NCBI RefSeq assembly: GCF_024707125.1
Contig: NZ_JANQAH010000011.1
Span: 434,001 to 498,000, forward strand
Origin: Devosia sp.
GTDB taxonomy: Bacteria > Pseudomonadota > Alphaproteobacteria > Rhizobiales > Devosiaceae
Direction: 5' to 3'
DNA length: 64,000 nt
Shown in pieces: positions 1-8,341 of this stretch. The notes below the pieces were generated by a model. The model was not told where the DNA came from, ran no database searches, and saw nothing but the letters and a program-made list of their open reading frames with translations. The position numbers were made by a program, and so were the translations under genes. The number at the start of each line of letters is the position of its first letter. Position 1 is the stretch's first letter.

Positions 1-1008
1 GCGACGCGAGAGATCGAGCAGCCGCTCGAGCAAGGCCGGACGGATGGAATTTTCGACAATCAGCCGGCTGCCCGAAATGCAGCACTGACCAGCATTGTGA
101 AAAACGCCATAGGCAATGCCATCGGCCGCAGCCTCAAGATCGGCATCAGCAAAAACGATCTGCGGCCCCTTGCCACCAAGTTCGAGCCCGACGCGCTTCA
201 CATTGGCAGCCGCAATGCCGGCCAACTGCGTACCCACTCGCACCGAGCCAGTAAAGGCGACCATGTCGACGCGCGGATCTTCAGCCAGGATCTGCCCCAC
301 CTCCGGCCCATAGCCGGTGATGACGTTGAAAACGCCGGCCGGCAGCCCCGCCTCAAGCGCGATCTCGGCAAGGCGGATCGTCGTACCCGAAGTGAATTCG
401 CTCGGCTTCACGACAACCGTGCAGCCCGCCCCCAGCGCCCACGGAACCCGCTCGGACACGATGATGAAGGGGAAATTCCACGGGGTGATGATGCCCACCA
501 CCCCAGCCGGCTCGCGCAGCACGAGACCAAGCCGATTGGTGCCGATGGCATTATGCGTATCGCCTTCGAGCCCGCGACACTGGCCAGCGGCATAGGTCCA
601 CAAATCAGCGCAATAGCCGATCTCGCCGCGCGCCTGGTTGATCGGCTTGCCCGTCTCCAGGCATTCAATCAGCGCCAGCTCATCCTGATGCTTCAATATC
701 CCCTGCACGATCGCATGGAGGATGGTGGAGCGCTCGGCCCCGCTCATCCGCCCCCAGGGGCCATTGTCGAAAGCGACACGCGCAGCACCAATCGCCCGCG
801 AAGCATCTTCCGTCGTCCCAGCCGGCCATACGCCGATGACCTTGCCCCGATGCCCGGGGCTCTCGCGCTCCACCACCTTTCCGGACACCGACTCTACGGA
901 TTTGCCGTCGATAACCATGCGATAGGCGCGTTTACTCGCAAGGCGCGGATCACTAAGATTCGGAACGGCAAAATTGTCCTGAAAGCTGGATTGACTTGTT
1001 ATGGCCAT
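1..1008 (-). CDS. NAD(P)-dependent aldehyde dehydrogenase, partial (C-terminus beyond window)
   Basis: Translating the minus strand from ATG at 1008 gives 336 codons open to the window edge, so the C-terminal third is missing. The protein matches the aldehyde dehydrogenase superfamily: ITPWNFP near residue 174, the cofactor-binding FTGSVRVG near 252, the general base Glu276 in LELGGK, and the catalytic Cys310 in NAGQCC. The family oxidises an aldehyde to an acid with NAD(P)+ in the cytoplasm. The substrate cannot be told from sequence; betaine-aldehyde or semialdehyde-type enzymes are closest in feel. The gene diverges from a GntR regulator and an SDR dehydrogenase, so an alcohol-to-aldehyde-to-acid oxidation module is a reasonable inference. 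The 118-bp divergent gap carries three phased repeats that may be the operator. Confidence 0.93.
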   Translation of the reverse strand, partial: MAITSQSSFQDNFAVPNLSDPRLASKRAYRMVIDGKSVESVSGKVVERESPGHRGKVIGVWPAGTTEDASRAIGAARVAFDNGPWGRMSGAERSTILHAIVQGILKHQDELALIECLETGKPINQARGEIGYCADLWTYAAGQCRGLEGDTHNAIGTNRLGLVLREPAGVVGIITPWNFPFIIVSERVPWALGAGCTVVVKPSEFTSGTTIRLAEIALEAGLPAGVFNVITGYGPEVGQILAEDPRVDMVAFTGSVRVGTQLAGIAAANVKRVGLELGGKGPQIVFADADLEAAADGIAYGVFHNAGQCCISGSRLIVENSIRPALLERLLDLSRR

Positions 1009-1059
1009 GGCGGACTGACCCACCTCCCCGAAGATGCTGGACCCGTGCAAACGCGTCCT

Positions 1060-1085
1060 GTATGGAATTGTATGGTACCGTATGG
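1060..1085. promoter_or_regulatory. Three phased GTATGG direct repeats between divergent genes
   Basis: GTATGG occurs at 1060-1065, 1070-1075 and 1080-1085, exactly 10 bp apart, between the aldehyde dehydrogenase start and the GntR start. One-helical-turn phasing fits a regulator binding one DNA face; the adjacent GntR protein is the obvious candidate. The site role is inferred. Confidence 0.4.
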
Positions 1086-1126
1086 CGCATTGACCCAAGC
1101 TGTCAATGGCATGGGCGAGATGTAAT

Positions 1127-1813
1127 ATGACCTTGGAAATGCAGACTTCGACGGAGAGCGGGGAAAGCGCGGCAGCGACCATCGAGAAGGACCTGCGCCG
1201 CTCGATCATCGAGCTCGAACTCCTGCCCGGCACACGGCTCTCCGAGCAGGATATCGCAACCAAACTCGGCGTTTCCCGGCAGCCGGTGCGCGAGGCGCTG
1301 ATCCGCCTCGCCAATTCGCGCCTGATCGAAATCCGGCCCCATCGCGGCACGGTTGTGGCCCGCATTTCCGCAAGGGAAATGATGGAAGCGCTCTTCGTGC
1401 GTCAGTCCGTGGAGATCGCCGTCGTCGCAAAGGCGGCGCAGAATTTTGACGCCTGGCAGCGAAAGCGCATCGCCAGTCTCCTCGCCAAGCAGGCGGAGGC
1501 AGCCGAAAAACTCGACCATGCCGGCTTCCGCGAGCACGACGAGGCTTTTCACATCGCCATCGCCACCGGCGCCGGTGTTGGCATCGCCTGGATCGCCATT
1601 GCCGACATGAAGACGCACATGGATCGGGTCTGCAACATGACGCTGCAGAGCGAGGCCGATATGGCCCGCCGCGTGCGCGAGCACACCGCCATCATGGACG
1701 CCATCGACGCCCACGATGTGGAAGCGGCAAAAGCGGCCATGGCGACGCATTTGGGCAGTATTCTCGACGATCTTCCCGAGCTAGAAACCCGTCACGCCAA
1801 TCTTTTTATCTAG
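1127..1813 (+). CDS. GntR-family (FCD subfamily) transcriptional regulator
   Basis: The N-terminal winged helix-turn-helix reads LSEQDIATKLGVSRQPVREAL, the hallmark of GntR regulators. The C-terminal half is the helical FCD ligand domain, with an FREHDEAFH segment and later histidines (MKTHMDRV, HLGSIL) typical of metal and carboxylate binding. About 228 residues is normal for the FadR/FCD group. I prefer ATG 1127 over an in-frame start at 1106; ATG 1139 is also possible because the ribosome site is weak. It likely represses or activates the downstream dehydrogenase (17-bp gap) and the divergent aldehyde dehydrogenase in response to a small organic acid. The effector is unknown. Confidence 0.92.
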   Translation: MTLEMQTSTESGESAAATIEKDLRRSIIELELLPGTRLSEQDIATKLGVSRQPVREALIRLANSRLIEIRPHRGTVVARISAREMMEALFVRQSVEIAVVAKAAQNFDAWQRKRIASLLAKQAEAAEKLDHAGFREHDEAFHIAIATGAGVGIAWIAIADMKTHMDRVCNMTLQSEADMARRVREHTAIMDAIDAHDVEAAKAAMATHLGSILDDLPELETRHANLFI

Positions 1814-1830
1814 ACCGCTCGGAGATTTTC

Positions 1831-2601
1831 ATGACGCAAACCGCCCGCTATCCGAGCCTTGCCGGCATGCCAGTGGTCATCTCAGGCGGCGCCTCCGGCA
1901 TCGGCGAATCCCTCGTCCGCAACTTTGCCGCCCAGGGCGCCAAGGTCGGCTTTGTAGACATCCAGGAAGAGCGCGGTTCCGCCCTCGCCGCTGAGCTGAC
2001 CGCCGCCGGCCAGACCGTGCGTTTCACCCACTGCGACATCACGAATACCGACGCCTACCAGGCCGCCATTGCCGGCTTCGCCGCCGCCCATGGCGACGCG
2101 CTCGCCCTCGTCAACAACGCCGCCCACGACCAGCGCCACGAATGGGAAGAGGTCACCTCGGCCTATTGGGACGACCGCATGGCGGTCAACCTGAAGCACT
2201 CCTTCTTCGCCATCCAGGCCGTCGCCCCCGGCATGGTGAAGGCCGGCCGCGGTTCGATCATCAATACCGGCTCGATCAGCTGGATGATCATGTCCCCCAA
2301 AATCCCGGTCTATGAAACGGCCAAGGCGGCAACCCATGGCCTCACTCGCGGCATGGCCCGCGAACTCGGCAAATCCGGCATCCGCGTCAACACGCTCGTC
2401 CCCGGCTGGGTCATGACCGAACGGCAGCTGACCCATTGGGTCGACGCGTCGGCCGAAGCCCAGATCGACGCCCAGCAGGCCCTTGCCGGTCGGGTCCAGC
2501 CCGACGACATCGCCCGCATGGCCCTCTTCCTCGCCGCCGACGACAGCGCCATGATTTCGGCCCAGCAATTTATCGTCGATGGCGGCTGGGCAAACGGCTG
2601 A
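1831..2601 (+). CDS. SDR-family NAD(P)-dependent oxidoreductase
   Basis: This is a classical short-chain dehydrogenase of 256 residues. The Rossmann glycine motif GGASGIG is at about 19-25, an NNAAHD segment stands in for NNAG, a Ser lies near 148, and the catalytic Tyr161-x-x-x-Lys165 is in YETAK. The C-terminus has the usual IVDGGW ending. An acidic residue after the second beta strand (FVDIQEE) favours NAD over NADP. GGAG lies 8 nt before ATG 1831. It probably oxidises a sugar or polyol hydroxyl; sugar 1-dehydrogenases share this layout. It is in an operon with the GntR gene and is functionally linked by divergence to the aldehyde dehydrogenase. Confidence 0.93.
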   Translation: MTQTARYPSLAGMPVVISGGASGIGESLVRNFAAQGAKVGFVDIQEERGSALAAELTAAGQTVRFTHCDITNTDAYQAAIAGFAAAHGDALALVNNAAHDQRHEWEEVTSAYWDDRMAVNLKHSFFAIQAVAPGMVKAGRGSIINTGSISWMIMSPKIPVYETAKAATHGLTRGMARELGKSGIRVNTLVPGWVMTERQLTHWVDASAEAQIDAQQALAGRVQPDDIARMALFLAADDSAMISAQQFIVDGGWANG

Positions 2602-2630
2602 GGCTAGGCTTTACACCCCACCCCATCGTC

Positions 2631-2696
2631 ACCACCGGGCCTGTCCCGGTGGTCCATGCCCTCCAAGAACTGGATTGCCGGGACAAGCCCGGCAAT
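2631..2696. repeat. Two-hairpin intergenic palindromic repeat
   Basis: ACCACCGGG at 2631-2639 pairs with CCCGGTGGT at 2645-2653, and ATTGCCGGG at 2674-2682 pairs with CCCGGCAAT at 2688-2696. Paired GC hairpins of this form recur in Hyphomicrobiales intergenic DNA. Lying between convergent genes, it may also end transcription from both sides. Confidence 0.75.
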
Positions 2697-2723
2697 GACG
2701 ACAACGGATAGGGCGCAAGAAAC

Positions 2724-2963
2724 CTAGACGAACAACGCCGCCGGCTCGACATCCAGCGCCTGCGCAAGATTGTCGATGTCATCGAGCGCCAGGTTGAACC
2801 TGTCAGAGGTTTCGAGCGCGCGCACTTCGGCAACGCTCCAGCCGAGACGCGTTGCAAATGTCTCAAGGCTCAGATTGCGGATGCGGCGCAGGCGGATGAC
2901 ATTGCCGGCAATCAGCATGGCACCGGTCATTTCAGGAGCAGGGGCGAAAGCGGTAGCAGCCAT
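2724..2963 (-). CDS. Small XRE-like helix-turn-helix protein
   Basis: This 79-residue protein is mostly one helix-turn-helix fold: NVIRLRRIRNLSLETFATRL, then WSVAEVRALE, then a closing helix ending EPAALFV. The recognition helix is atypical for Cro/CI proteins. ATG 2963 lies 6 bp after the flbT stop, so the gene is the third member of the flagellin-flbT unit, a position where flaF is often found; this is not FlaF. It resembles the small protein at 8000-8287 (shared LDxLD/LDDID helix and xPxxLF end). It may be a small regulator or a protein-binding HTH; function unknown. Confidence 0.75.
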   Translation of the reverse strand: MAATAFAPAPEMTGAMLIAGNVIRLRRIRNLSLETFATRLGWSVAEVRALETSDRFNLALDDIDNLAQALDVEPAALFV

Positions 2964-2968
2964 AGCGA

Positions 2969-3370
2969 TCAACCCACCAGCTTGAGCTTGGCCCGGGTCT
3001 CGGTCAGCTCGGGATTGGAGAGGCATTTCAGCAGCTTGATGGCCTTGTAGGTGGCGCCGTTCATCAGCATGCCATTGACCTCGGCCACGAGCCCCGAATG
3101 CTCGGGCGACTGCACCAGCAGCGCCTGCACAGCCTCGAAATAGGCGACGTGGTGACCCGAAACATCGCCGGTCAGATACATCTGCTGCACGGCATGGCGC
3201 AGACGATGGGCGGGTGAAGTGAGGTCCGCGTCCGAAACATAGTCCTCGGAACGCAAAACGGGGGCCTTACCCCCCACCAGAACATTGACGATGCTGTCGC
3301 ACTGAACGGTGATCTCCGCGGTGCCGACGAAAAAACTTTCGCCGGGTTTTACAGTGAGCTTCAGAGCCAT
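2969..3370 (-). CDS. flbT: FlbT, flagellin expression post-transcriptional regulator
   Basis: The 133 residues carry the FlbT signature: LKLTVKPGESFFV at the start, VLRSEDYV, then TSPAHRLRHAVQQMYL, and a C-terminal YKAIKLLKCL segment. In Caulobacter, FlbT binds the flagellin mRNA leader and promotes its decay until the basal body and hook are complete; the same check on flagellin synthesis is expected here. It lies just downstream of the flagellin gene and shares a 12-base leader string with it. A GC hairpin separates the two genes. Identification rests on remembered family sequence, length and context. Confidence 0.87.
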   Translation of the reverse strand: MALKLTVKPGESFFVGTAEITVQCDSIVNVLVGGKAPVLRSEDYVSDADLTSPAHRLRHAVQQMYLTGDVSGHHVAYFEAVQALLVQSPEHSGLVAEVNGMLMNGATYKAIKLLKCLSNPELTETRAKLKLVG

Positions 3371-3391
3371 CGTCTTTCCTTCTGGGTAGAA

Positions 3392-3416
3392 CCGGGGGCG
3401 ACGACGCCGCCCCCGG
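3392..3416 (-). other. GC-rich hairpin between flagellin and flbT
   Basis: CCGGGGGCG (3392-3400) pairs with CGCCCCCGG (3408-3416) around a 7-nt loop. There is no T-run, so it is more likely a partial terminator or a 3'-end stabiliser that raises flagellin over flbT than a full stop. The effect is inferred. Confidence 0.55.
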
Positions 3417-3426
3417 AATGTGTCGA

Positions 3427-5475
3427 TTAACGCAGGAGCTGCAGAACAGCCTGGTCCTGCTGCGAGGCCATGGACAGAGCCGACGAGGAGAGCTGCTGGC
3501 GCGTCTGGAGAGCCAGAAGGTTCGCGGCTTCTTCGTTGGTGTCAGCCAAGGTCAGGTTCGCAGCGCCGGTTTCTAGCGTGTTGATCATGTTCTTGGTGAA
3601 GGTCTGGCGGTTTTCGACCGACGACAGGTTCGAACCGAAGGTCGAAGCCTGCGAGCGGAGTTCCGACAGAGCCGTCGAGAGCTTGCCGAGCAGGGCGTCG
3701 ATATCGGTATCGTTATCGAGGTCCTGGCCGACGAGGCTTTCCAGGTTCAGGTTAGCCGCAGTGATCGGGCGCTCGTTGCCGTTCTTGTCCTTGGCCTGGA
3801 TCTGGATCGAGGACGAACCGGATTCATTGAAGGTGATCGTCAGCTTGTCGCCGCGGAGCAGGTTGATGCCGTTGAACGAAGAGTCATCGGCAAACTTGTC
3901 GAGCTGGTCACGCAGGTCGTTGAACTGCTTGGCCAGGTTGTCACGGATGACGTTGCCAGCGATCTTGTGCTGGGTCGGTGCACCAACGCCTGCGCCGTCC
4001 TTGTCGAACTCGACGTCGAGCTGCTGGGTCGAGAGATTCTCGATACGCAGCTTGCCGTTGTCGTTCGAAGCACGAACCTTGCCGGCGGTACCAGCATTGC
4101 GGTTGATCTCTTCCACAAACTGATCGACCGTGTTGGCCGACTTGTAGGCGGAAACGGCCGGGGTACCGGTCGAGACCGTGGCGCCGCCGAACAGAGCGTT
4201 GGCGTCGGCACCGGAGATAGCCAGGGTCTTGGCTTCTGCGCTGGTCGAGGTGAAAACGAGCTTGTCGGAGCTATCGAGCGAGGCGGTGACATCGTTGATG
4301 CCGGCAGCCTTGAGCTGATCGTTGATGTCCTTGAGCTGGTTTTCCTTGGCGTAGGGCGAAGCGTCGCGGCTCACGATGTCGAGCTTGGCGGTCTTGTCGC
4401 CATAGGTCAGGTCGATCTTGTAGGAACGAGCTGCCACGTCCTGCGTGTAGACGCCGGTGGAGCCAGCAGTGCTGGTGGTGCCACCGGTGATACCAGCAAC
4501 GACCGGGCCTGCGCCGCTATAGGCGGTGCTGACCAGCTTGATCTTCTGAGTAGCGGCGTCGGCTTCGACCGTGTAGTTGCCGGTCGTGGCCTTGTCCTGC
4601 AGACCCTTGACGAGGTCGGCGAAGGTGACGCCAACATCGACCGCCTGGCCACCGGCGGTCACGCCGCCCATGGAGGTGACGGCAGCAAAGTCGATCTCGG
4701 TAACGCCGTGGGTCGCCTTGGCAACCGAACCGGCGAACTCGACCTTCGGCGAAGCGCCCTGCGGGTCACGCAGCTGGATCGAGACCTTGGTGGCGTCGAC
4801 GGTGTCGGCAGCAACGATATACTTGCTGGTCACACCGGCGGTGCCGGTCGCGGTGTTGAGCTGGGTCTGCAGGTCCGTCATGAAGGCGGCCTGGGTCGCA
4901 CCAGCAGCCGTGGTCGAGGTAACGGTGAGACCGTCAACCTTGATAGCGGTGCCATTCAGCGATGCGTCGAACTTGACCAGAACCTGCGGGCCCGGCGTCT
5001 GACCGGCAACGCCGGCAGGATCCGCCCAGACGGCTGCGGTCGTGACGCCAGCTGCCTGACCGCCCGAAGCAGCCTGGAGCTTCACTTCAAAACCTTCTTC
5101 GAACTGGCCGCCTGCGAGCTTCAGCGTGCTGTCGGCCGTCACTTCATAGTTGTCGGTCTGGAACGACTTGTCCTGGCGAGCCTGGCGCAGGGTCGACTGC
5201 ATGGACTCGATATTCTTGGTGATCGCGGTGATGCCCTTGTCGGCAGCCTCGATGACCTTGATGCCCGACGCCATCGAGTCGAGCAGGTTGCTCATATCGG
5301 CGGCGCGGCTGTTGAGAGCCGAAGCGGTGAAGAAGTTGGACGGGTTGTCCAGAGCAGAGTTCACCTTGTTGCCGGTGGCAAGACGGTTCTGCGTCTTGTT
5401 CATCATTTCGGCGGTGTTCTGCAGGCTCAGAAGGTTCGAGCGAACGGCCTTCGAGAGAGAGATATCGGAACCCAT
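3427..5475 (-). CDS. Flagellin, unusually long (682 aa)
   Basis: The structural subunit of the flagellar filament, exported by the flagellar type III system and so lacking a signal peptide. The N-terminal D0/D1 part (about 1-140, with LSLQNTAEMMNKTQNRLATG) and the C-terminal D1/D0 part (about 545-682, ending MASQQDQAVLQLLR) are typical flagellin coiled helices. The centre (about 145-510) is a long, Thr/Ala/Gly-rich variable region forming outer D2/D3-type domains; many alphaproteobacterial flagellins are only 270-400 residues. AAGGAAAG precedes ATG 5475. It is first in a unit with flbT and a small HTH gene. No second flagellin is present in the window. Confidence 0.96.
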   Translation of the reverse strand: MGSDISLSKAVRSNLLSLQNTAEMMNKTQNRLATGNKVNSALDNPSNFFTASALNSRAADMSNLLDSMASGIKVIEAADKGITAITKNIESMQSTLRQARQDKSFQTDNYEVTADSTLKLAGGQFEEGFEVKLQAASGGQAAGVTTAAVWADPAGVAGQTPGPQVLVKFDASLNGTAIKVDGLTVTSTTAAGATQAAFMTDLQTQLNTATGTAGVTSKYIVAADTVDATKVSIQLRDPQGASPKVEFAGSVAKATHGVTEIDFAAVTSMGGVTAGGQAVDVGVTFADLVKGLQDKATTGNYTVEADAATQKIKLVSTAYSGAGPVVAGITGGTTSTAGSTGVYTQDVAARSYKIDLTYGDKTAKLDIVSRDASPYAKENQLKDINDQLKAAGINDVTASLDSSDKLVFTSTSAEAKTLAISGADANALFGGATVSTGTPAVSAYKSANTVDQFVEEINRNAGTAGKVRASNDNGKLRIENLSTQQLDVEFDKDGAGVGAPTQHKIAGNVIRDNLAKQFNDLRDQLDKFADDSSFNGINLLRGDKLTITFNESGSSSIQIQAKDKNGNERPITAANLNLESLVGQDLDNDTDIDALLGKLSTALSELRSQASTFGSNLSSVENRQTFTKNMINTLETGAANLTLADTNEEAANLLALQTRQQLSSSALSMASQQDQAVLQLLR

Positions 5476-5784
5476 GTGTGGTGCTTTCCTTCTGGAAACA
5501 TGAGCCGCTTCATGCAGCCCTTTTACAAATCAGAGGATTGTACGCATCACATTAAAAGCGCGTTAATGATGCGGATAGACCTACAATTAATCAAGCAAAT
5601 TTTGTACTCGTAAACCGACACGGCCACGCGCTGCCAAACCAGGACCCCCGAAAATGGGGGACTTGCTTCGGAACAAAGACATGCGTGGAAACAAGACGCT
5701 AAAGCGCACAGAGAGACCGACGATCGCGACGCGCTTCGGCGGCAACTGCAAGGCGCACGAGGGCGCCCGAGGGCACGGGAAAAC
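5476..5784. other. Intergenic: flagellin leader/promoter and response-regulator 3' end
   Basis: These 309 bases are more AT-rich than their surroundings and hold the flagellin promoter and leader; I cannot assign -35/-10 boxes with confidence. A 5-bp hairpin CCCCC-GAAAAT-GGGGG at 5645-5660 could end the transcript of the minus-strand response regulator but has no T-run. No gene is visible. Confidence 0.5.
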
Positions 5785-6378
5785 TCAGGCGCCGCGATAG
5801 CGCAGGGCGAATTGCGTACGGTTGGCAGCGTCGAATTTGCGCAGGAGGCTTTTGACATGCACCTTGACGGTGCCAACCTGCAGCGACAACTGTTCGGCGA
5901 TTTCCTTGTCGGAAAGGCCGCGCGCCAGATGCGTCGCCACATCCTGCTCCCGCGGCGTCAGCGGACTGGCCTGCTGGCGCAGCATGAGGTCGGCGGGCAC
6001 GAATCGCTCGCCCGCCAGCACCAGGTTGAGGGCATTGATCAGGGCTTCTCCGGGCATGGACTTGGGCAGCCACCCGACAACGCCACGTTGCAGCGCCTCT
6101 CCGGCCACCTGCGGATCATCCAGCCCGGAAAGAAAGGCAATGCGCAGACCCGGCCGCCTTGTTGCCGCCATTTCCACCGCTTCAATGCCGCTGGTGCCCG
6201 GCATGGAATAGTCCAGCAGCAACAGGTCTACCGGTGCATCGGTGGACAAGAAGTCCAGGACGCTTGCGAGCGACGAGAAAACCTGCGCCTCAATGTCGGC
6301 GCCGCTAGATTCGATCAAGAATTTAACGGCATCGGCGAAAAGCAGATGATCATCAACAATCAGCAGCTTTCTAGACAA
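5785..6378 (-). CDS. NarL/FixJ-type response regulator
   Basis: Residues 1-120 form a receiver domain with acidic VDD at 8-10, phosphoacceptor Asp56 in LLLLDYSMPG and the switch Lys in WLPKSMPG. Residues about 135-197 form a LuxR-type HTH (SPLTPREQDVATHLARGLSDKEIA). It is a DNA-binding regulator switched by phosphorylation. It diverges from the histidine kinase at 6411 with only 32 bp between start codons, so the two are presumably cognate partners. Its position beside the flagellin gene suggests, without proof, a role in motility or surface behaviour. Confidence 0.95.
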   Translation of the reverse strand: MSRKLLIVDDHLLFADAVKFLIESSGADIEAQVFSSLASVLDFLSTDAPVDLLLLDYSMPGTSGIEAVEMAATRRPGLRIAFLSGLDDPQVAGEALQRGVVGWLPKSMPGEALINALNLVLAGERFVPADLMLRQQASPLTPREQDVATHLARGLSDKEIAEQLSLQVGTVKVHVKSLLRKFDAANRTQFALRYRGA

Positions 6379-6410
6379 ATTATAACCAAATCAGAAGTTT
6401 GAGAGACTTT

Positions 6411-7946
6411 ATGCGAATTTTACGAACCATGGTCACGGCGATTCTTCTTGCCGCGATTTGGCTCGTATCGTTCAGCATCGCCGATCTATTTACGGTTTTC
6501 AAAACTTATTCAAGTGTGTGGTTCCTGCCCTCCGGCGTCACCATGGCCGTGGTCATGGCGGCCCCCGGCTGGCTAAGACTGGTGCCGCTCCTGGCACATC
6601 TCTCGCTGACGCTGCCGCCCGTGCGACAGGTTTTCGATGTCGAGGTCGCGAGCAATCTCGACGTGCTTATCCACAGCATCAGAATCTATCTGATCTATGG
6701 CGGCACCGGCCTCTTCCTCACACGAGTGATGCGGATCACCCTGCCCTTCCGCACCTGGGGCGAGGTACAGTGGTTCATCGGCGCCGCCATTGGCGCTGCA
6801 TCCGTGGCTTCGGCCGCCGGCATCGGACAAAGCGTGCTGCTCGGCGAACTCGATCCCTCAGGCGCCCTGCCCCTGGCCGAGCCATGGTTCCTCGGCGATG
6901 CACTCGGGGCCATCATGGTCCCGCCCATGCTGATACCGGCCATCATGGTGGCGTTGGGCCGCCCGCTTGGCGCTTGGCGCTGGCCCAGCCTGCGCGCCTT
7001 CGCCATTCAGGCCCTCATCCTGTCGCTCGCCTCATTGATCGGCGCCTTGGGCCCGTCGTTCGGCGTCAACCTGTGGTACCTGGTTCTTCCATCGGTGCTC
7101 GTCTTCGCCTTGCGTGGCGGCTTCGAGCACGCAGCGGCGGCAGCATTGCTCACCTGCGTCGCCACCCCCACTATTGCGCTGATCTTCACCGGTGCCGTTG
7201 AGGTTGCCGGCCTCCCGGCACTGCTCCTGACTACCGCCATCGCCGCCCTTCTCGTCGGCGCCGCGACTACCGAGCGCCAGCAAGCCGCCGACCGGCTCGA
7301 AGAGCTCGTCGCCCAACGCACCGAGGAACTGGAAAAGGCCTATGAACTGCAGCGCCATCTCGTGCGCTCGCTCGGCCACGACCTGCGCCAGCCGGTGGAA
7401 GCCATCAACCTGACGGTCGCCGCCATCGACGACCGCAGCGATATGCAAGTTCGAAACACGGCCCTGACCCGTGTCCGCCAGCTCGGCACCGTGACCTCCG
7501 AACTGCTCACCCGCATTCTCGCCTATGCCCGGCTCGACACGGGCGACGTCAGCGCCGAACTCGCGCCCTTGCCGCTGGCGCAGCTGATGGACCGCTTGCG
7601 CGCAACCTATATCCCCCAGGCCCAGCGCCGCTCCCAGCGCCTCGTCTGGCCCGATACCGACCTCACCGTGGTTTCAGACCGCGACCTGCTGTTCCAGATC
7701 CTGTCCAATCATCTCGACAATGCCATTCGCCTCACCCCCGAGGGCGGCACCGTTGAAGTGCGGGTCGAGGCTCAGGCGGAGGGCATCAGCATTCTCGTGA
7801 TCGACGGCTTCGAACCCTCGTCGCCGCACCAGTCCAGCCGGGGTGGCCTCGGCCTGCGCATCATTTCGCAGGCCGCCAGTCTTCTCGGAGCCGCGATGGT
7901 GGACGAGCAAAACCGCAAAGGCATAACCCTACCTCCAAAGAGGTAG
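6411..7946 (+). CDS. MASE1-type membrane sensor histidine kinase
   Basis: About 290 N-terminal residues form eight or so membrane helices with WFLPSGVTMAVVMAAPGWLRL, matching the MASE1 sensory domain. A short coiled coil (VAQRTEELEKAYELQRHL) leads to the HisKA domain with His323 in LGHDLRQP. The ATPase part has an N-box (NHLDNAIRLTPEGG) and GGLGLRI, but the usual DxGxG is only a weak VIDGFEPS, so nucleotide binding may be altered. I use ATG 6411 with GAGAG upstream; a TTG at 6399 is also in frame. Its likely partner is the divergent response regulator. MASE1 ligands are unknown in general. Confidence 0.92.
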   Translation: MRILRTMVTAILLAAIWLVSFSIADLFTVFKTYSSVWFLPSGVTMAVVMAAPGWLRLVPLLAHLSLTLPPVRQVFDVEVASNLDVLIHSIRIYLIYGGTGLFLTRVMRITLPFRTWGEVQWFIGAAIGAASVASAAGIGQSVLLGELDPSGALPLAEPWFLGDALGAIMVPPMLIPAIMVALGRPLGAWRWPSLRAFAIQALILSLASLIGALGPSFGVNLWYLVLPSVLVFALRGGFEHAAAAALLTCVATPTIALIFTGAVEVAGLPALLLTTAIAALLVGAATTERQQAADRLEELVAQRTEELEKAYELQRHLVRSLGHDLRQPVEAINLTVAAIDDRSDMQVRNTALTRVRQLGTVTSELLTRILAYARLDTGDVSAELAPLPLAQLMDRLRATYIPQAQRRSQRLVWPDTDLTVVSDRDLLFQILSNHLDNAIRLTPEGGTVEVRVEAQAEGISILVIDGFEPSSPHQSSRGGLGLRIISQAASLLGAAMVDEQNRKGITLPPKR

Positions 7947-7999
7947 TTAATCCTTCCTTAATACCCGCGAAGCGCCTGCGCCATCGCCGCTAAGAGTCA

Positions 8000-8287
8000 A
8001 TGAGTTCAAGCACACGATTCGGAATGCCCATGACCCGCCTGCCGGCCGCCACTCTCCTCGGACAAAACGTCCGGCGGCTCTGCAAAATGCAGGGCACGAG
8101 CCTCGATGCGCTTGCCGAACGCCTCGACTGGTCCGAAAAAATTCTTGCCGACCTCAAGGCCGGATCGCTCGATCTGACCCTCGACCAGCTCGACGAGCTC
8201 TGCGCAGCACTCGCCGTCACCCCCCAAAGCCTTTTCGATGACGCCGTCGCAGCCGAAAATCAGGCGCAGGAACTGCGCTACGGCTGA
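8000..8287 (+). CDS. Small XRE-like helix-turn-helix protein
   Basis: A 95-residue protein with an HTH core: LLGQNVRRLCKMQGTSLDAL, AERLDWSEKILADLKAG, then LTLDQLDELCAALAVTPQSLF. It resembles the small HTH protein at 2724-2963 rather than the canonical XRE protein that follows at 8342. ATG 8000 has TAAGAG upstream; later in-frame ATGs at 8024 and 8030 are possible. It may be a DNA-binding repressor. No antitoxin or phage context is seen. Confidence 0.75.
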   Translation: MSSSTRFGMPMTRLPAATLLGQNVRRLCKMQGTSLDALAERLDWSEKILADLKAGSLDLTLDQLDELCAALAVTPQSLFDDAVAAENQAQELRYG

Positions 8288-8341
8288 TTGCACCGCCGCC
8301 ATGCTTTGTGTAGCGTTCCCTTTGGGGGCGCCGAAGCTTTT

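Noticed and set aside
97-1125. 342-codon plus-strand frame
   Set aside because: Antisense to the partial aldehyde dehydrogenase, which has catalytic motifs.
2724-2963. flaF
   Set aside because: The position fits but the protein is a short HTH fold, without the FlaF pattern or length.
3967-5613. 548-codon plus-strand frame
   Set aside because: Antisense to flagellin, which has unmistakable terminal domains.
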